21,954 bases of DNA from a virus, in the IMG/VR virus record IMGVR_UViG_3300037493_002207, positions 1-21,954 of that record, one strand, 5' to 3'. Each line of letters starts with the position of its first letter. Within the stretch, counting starts at the first letter, position 1. Positions 19,758 through 21,954 of this stretch are shown piece by piece. Below the pieces are notes generated by a model. That model worked only from the letters and a program-made list of their open reading frames with translations. It searched no databases and was not told the origin of the DNA. Made by a program: the position numbers and the translations under genes.

Positions 19758-20294
19758 ATGGCTTATTCATACGAAGTGACCACGGACACAATGGCGGATT
19801 GTCCGCGCAACTGGGATAATGTGGGCACCATTGCCACATGGCACCGCCAGTATAGTATGGGCGATGTTCAACCAACTGAAGAGCCATTGGACTGGGCCCG
19901 TAATATCAAGAGACAAGAGCCTAGCGCTGTGATAATGCCGGTATACATGTATGAGCACGGCGACATCACTGTTAGCCATACGCCTTTCTGGTGCCCTTGG
20001 GACAGTGGACAATTGGGTTACATGTATACGACGCTGGACCGTTACAACCAAATCATGGGCACCAGCTGGCGCCGGCTATCTAATAACCGTCGCGATATCA
20101 TGCGCGAGCAATTAATTCACGAGCTAAGTACATATGACAAGTATTTAAGAGGTGAGGTATATCAAGTGGCAGTGTATGACGATGATGGCGAATATATCGA
20201 CGGCGAGAGCGGCTATTATAACGAGGCCGAGGCCATAGAATCTGCCAAGGCAACCATTGCAAGAATGAATGCGGAGGCGCCAGCATGCATATAA
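19758..20294 (+). CDS. Conserved phage protein with a CPWDSGQLGY motif (178 aa)
   Basis: GAGGAGGATTAATC precedes the ATG. The middle part reads SHTPFWCPWDSGQLGYMYT, a signature I recognise from a family of phage and plasmid proteins of unknown function. The C-terminal third is VYQVAVYDDDGEYIDGESGYY followed by an Ala/Glu-rich helix. It has no membrane segment. Its end overlaps the GP88 gene by 10 bp, so the two are probably translated together. Confidence 0.75.
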   Translation: MAYSYEVTTDTMADCPRNWDNVGTIATWHRQYSMGDVQPTEEPLDWARNIKRQEPSAVIMPVYMYEHGDITVSHTPFWCPWDSGQLGYMYTTLDRYNQIMGTSWRRLSNNRRDIMREQLIHELSTYDKYLRGEVYQVAVYDDDGEYIDGESGYYNEAEAIESAKATIARMNAEAPACI

Positions 20295-20905
20295 TTCAAT
20301 TCATGCCTAAGCTTAGCGCGGCAAGCAAAATGCCGTGCCCTAGTTTTAGCACGCCGGCGACGGCGTGCAAGACCGGCCGCAAGCTGGCCGAGATTGCCGG
20401 CAGTGTGTGCTTTGATTGCTATGCAATGAAGGGTAATTATCGTTTTAAAAACGTGATAGGGCACAGGGAGCACAATTTAAAATCACTGAGTGATTTGCCT
20501 TCGTGGAAGGCCGGTATGATAGCCGCCATTAAAAGCAATGACACGACCGGCTTTTTTCGCTGGCATGATAGCGGCGACCTTCAGAGCGAGGCGCATTTAA
20601 TGGCTATTATCGATATTGCCGAGGCCCTGCCGGATGTGACTTTTTGGCTACCTACAAAAGAAAAAGGCATGCTGGCCAAGGTTAACCGACAGCGCGCTAT
20701 GCCGGATAATTTAACCATAAGGCTAAGCATGCCGATGCTGGACATGGCACCGGCCGGAAAGTGGCCGACAACGAGCACTGTTATGACCAAGGCCGGCAAG
20801 ATTGATGGCGTGGTATGCAAGGCGCCGGACAATGGTGGCAAGTGCGGGACATGCCGCGCGTGCTGGGATAAGACCGTTTTAAATGTAACCTACTTAAAAC
20901 ACTAG
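20285..20905 (+). CDS. GP88-family protein (206 aa)
   Basis: The whole protein fits the GP88 family named after a mycobacteriophage gene. It has MPCPSFSTPATACKTG, GSVCFDCYAMKG (Cys42, Cys45), RWHDSGDLQS at residues 92-101, FWLPTKEKG and TIRLSMPMLD. The C-terminal Cys cluster is CGTCRACWD (Cys187, 190, 193), followed by NVTYLKH at the end. Eight Cys in all suggest one or two metal or Fe-S sites. GCGGAGGC precedes the ATG. The biochemical function is not established; the family is frequent in phages and plasmids. Confidence 0.88.
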   Translation: MHIIQFMPKLSAASKMPCPSFSTPATACKTGRKLAEIAGSVCFDCYAMKGNYRFKNVIGHREHNLKSLSDLPSWKAGMIAAIKSNDTTGFFRWHDSGDLQSEAHLMAIIDIAEALPDVTFWLPTKEKGMLAKVNRQRAMPDNLTIRLSMPMLDMAPAGKWPTTSTVMTKAGKIDGVVCKAPDNGGKCGTCRACWDKTVLNVTYLKH

Positions 20906-20921
20906 ATAGCGAGAAAAGAAT

Positions 20922-21092
20922 ATGACGCGCGACGACATAATAAAAGAAGTGGCAAGGTTAAACATTGAACTATGCCGGCAATGCGCCGGCTTTAATGATG
21001 AATTCATTTATGACCTACTGGTATACGGATGCAAGGGATTAAATAATATGACCGACGACGAATTATCGATTGAACTGGAGCAATTAAAATGA
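20922..21092 (+). CDS. Small acidic protein (56 aa)
   Basis: ATG at 20922-20924 with GAGAAAAG seven bases before it. The product starts MTRDDIIKEVARLNIELCRQ and ends in MTDDELSIELEQLK. It is acidic and helical, with three Cys. Its TGA overlaps the ATG of the next gene as ATGA (21089-21092), which supports it as a coupled gene. It is too short to recognise a family. Confidence 0.6.
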   Translation: MTRDDIIKEVARLNIELCRQCAGFNDEFIYDLLVYGCKGLNNMTDDELSIELEQLK

Positions 21093-21280
21093 ACTTACAC
21101 TCAAGTATTGAATGGTGTATTAGTCGACTTGTAGATAATTACGAGTGGCAAGGCAATATAGATAGTGACGAATGGCAGGAGCTACAGGAAAAAATAGCAA
21201 TGGCCATAATTGCAGATAAGAGACTGGCGCAAATTGTGCTAAGCGCGTGCGAAGAGCACGGCATTATAGAGGAGGATTAA
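21089..21280 (+). CDS. Small acidic protein (63 aa)
   Basis: It starts in a 4-bp overlap with the 56-aa gene and ends 2 bp before the next. The sequence is helical and acidic (MNLHSSIEWCISRLVDNYEW, then EWQELQEKIAMAIIADKRL) and ends IIEED. The DNA at its 3' end repeats the junction found at 19744. The function is unknown. Confidence 0.6.
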   Translation: MNLHSSIEWCISRLVDNYEWQGNIDSDEWQELQEKIAMAIIADKRLAQIVLSACEEHGIIEED

Positions 21281-21282
21281 TC

Positions 21283-21492
21283 ATGGCTAAATATACAATA
21301 TGCCGCTATCTAGTAGTGTCGATAGTAGTGGAGGCCGACTCACCGGAGGAGGCGCTGGAGCTGGAGCAACAAAGTGACGCGTCCGTGAATATTATTGACG
21401 ACCGTTATCCCTTGGAGTGGGAGTGGAGCTGTAATCCTGCTTGGGTTATAGATGACCAAGGCGACACCGTGCTAGAGGAGAATGAGAATTGA
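21283..21492 (+). CDS. Small acidic protein, possible paralogue of the 68-aa gene (69 aa)
   Basis: The start at 21283 (MAKYTICRYLVVSIVVEADS) has GAGGAGGATTAATC directly before it; the ATG 12 codons upstream lies inside the preceding gene. The pattern of a beta strand, VEAxS and then EEALELEQQ resembles the gene at 19549, but identity is low. The acidic end (VLEENEN) overlaps the TTG start of a tiny hydrophobic peptide. Its function is unknown. Confidence 0.65.
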   Translation: MAKYTICRYLVVSIVVEADSPEEALELEQQSDASVNIIDDRYPLEWEWSCNPAWVIDDQGDTVLEENEN

Positions 21493-21569
21493 CCGAGCTA
21501 TTATTTAAAAGGTGCCTATGGGCGCTAGCATTTATTACAGTGATACTTTTAATAGGAGGTGTGATATGA
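21489..21569 (+). CDS. Tiny predicted membrane peptide (26 aa)
   Basis: A TTG start at 21489-21491 overlaps the previous stop as TTGA, and the TGA at 21567-21569 overlaps the next ATG as ATGA. GAGGAG lies about ten bases before the TTG. After MTELLFKRC the peptide is almost wholly hydrophobic (LWALAFITVILLIGGVI), enough for one membrane span with the basic residues on the cytoplasmic side. It fills an otherwise empty gap of 73 bp. Expression is inferred from this tiling; the function is unknown. Confidence 0.5.
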   Translation: MTELLFKRCLWALAFITVILLIGGVI

Positions 21570-21772
21570 CTATGTTCGAAGTGCAAGAGTTTTGTCTATG
21601 TGGAGGCTGGACCAATACGTGGAGCGATGATGGTGAGCCTACTAGATTCGAGAGTAAAGAAAGCGCACAGCTGGAGCTGGACGAATTTTTAAAAGAGATG
21701 GCGGAAGAGGTGAAGGCCGGCAATCTAGATGATTGTAGCGACCGCGATGATTTTAGAATTGTGGAGGTGTGA
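21566..21772 (+). CDS. Conserved small acidic phage/plasmid protein (68 aa)
   Basis: ATG at 21566 is preceded by AGGAGGTGTGAT; an in-frame ATG 18 codons upstream is in the gap filled by the hydrophobic peptide. MFEVQEFCLCGGWTNTWSDD and GEPTRFESKESAQLELDEFL form a signature I recognise from small phage and plasmid proteins of unknown function. It ends RIVEV and is followed 1 bp later by another possible micro-gene. Confidence 0.72.
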   Translation: MTMFEVQEFCLCGGWTNTWSDDGEPTRFESKESAQLELDEFLKEMAEEVKAGNLDDCSDRDDFRIVEV

Positions 21773-21773
21773 T

Positions 21774-21845
21774 ATGACTTCGATCAAAATGCCGGATTGG
21801 GACTATGGCGAAATATTAGCTAAAGGGGGACGATATGAGTATTGA
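21774..21845 (+). CDS. Possible micro-gene (23 aa)
   Basis: ATG at 21774-21776 follows GGAGGTGTGAT, the same junction as at 21556, and the frame closes at 21843-21845 after MTSIKMPDWDYGEILAKGG and four more residues. It overlaps the next start by 11 bp. It may be a real short peptide or only a leader that feeds ribosomes to the next gene. Confidence 0.35.
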   Translation: MTSIKMPDWDYGEILAKGGRYEY

Positions 21846-21954
21846 ATTATATGCAACAGACTTTGTACTACTAAAAAACGGTAAGCCAATGGAAGGGCTA
21901 GACATTATATATGCCCAATCGGGATTAGATGAACTAGCTTGGGATGGGTTTACA
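21835..21954 (+). CDS. Partial gene at the right edge (first 40 aa)
   Basis: ATG at 21835-21837 has AGGGGGAC before it. The 40 visible residues begin MSIELYATDFVLLKNGKPME and run off the window without a stop. No family can be assigned from this fragment. Confidence 0.55.
   Translation, partial: MSIELYATDFVLLKNGKPMEGLDIIYAQSGLDELAWDGFT

Overview
The window is a stretch of a tailed-phage genome (class Caudoviricetes, probably podovirus-like). Nearly all the genes on the left are recognisable virion-assembly genes. The neck proteins resemble the SU10/P22 gp4-type adaptor families seen in short-tailed aquatic phages. The host cannot be named. Four rightward genes use Shine-Dalgarno sequences of the form AGAAAGG, which would pair with a 16S tail ending CCTTTCT; this is common in alpha- and betaproteobacteria, so a proteobacterial host is a tentative guess. 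Iteron-like repeats, an ArdC homologue and a GP88 homologue on the right give it a plasmid-like flavour, so a phage-plasmid is possible but unproven.

Layout: two opposed transcription units diverge from a non-coding origin/regulatory region at about 16.23-17.12 kb. Leftward (minus strand), in transcription order: terminase large subunit (TerL), a 581-aa protein of unknown function, portal, three small genes including a GroES-like co-chaperonin, scaffold-like protein, a 161-aa conserved protein, a capsid-associated protein, the major capsid protein, and an intrinsic terminator with a UUCG loop. A second block follows: small structural proteins, two adaptor-like neck proteins with a zinc-ribbon-like protein between them, two further virion-type proteins, and a tail-fibre-type gene that runs off the left end. 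Rightward (plus strand): ArdC antirestriction protein, then a tightly packed, often overlapping run of small, mostly acidic proteins of unknown function, GP88, and several micro-genes, ending in a partial gene at the right edge.

The standout is TerL. The 1132-codon reading frame carries two inteins. The first (324 aa) sits inside the Walker A motif, has a LAGLIDADG endonuclease, has no nucleophile at position 1, and carries the Trp/Cys/Thr signature of class 3 inteins. The second (319 codons) sits just before Walker B. Its middle is occupied by a complete HNH endonuclease gene in a different reading frame, with its own AAGGAGG ribosome-binding site and ATG. The intein frame stays open through that overlap. 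Removing the overlap leaves about 128 residues, the size of an endonuclease-free mini-intein. The same DNA therefore encodes an essential packaging motor and, out of frame, a probable homing nuclease.

The central non-coding region holds iteron-like repeats, an array of DnaA-box-like sites on an 11-bp register, operator-like dyads, a family of GC-rich hairpins, and clusters of a tandem heptamer NNGGNCC that also occurs inside genes. A sharp rise in GC content marks the change from the leftward structural genes to the rightward early-type genes.
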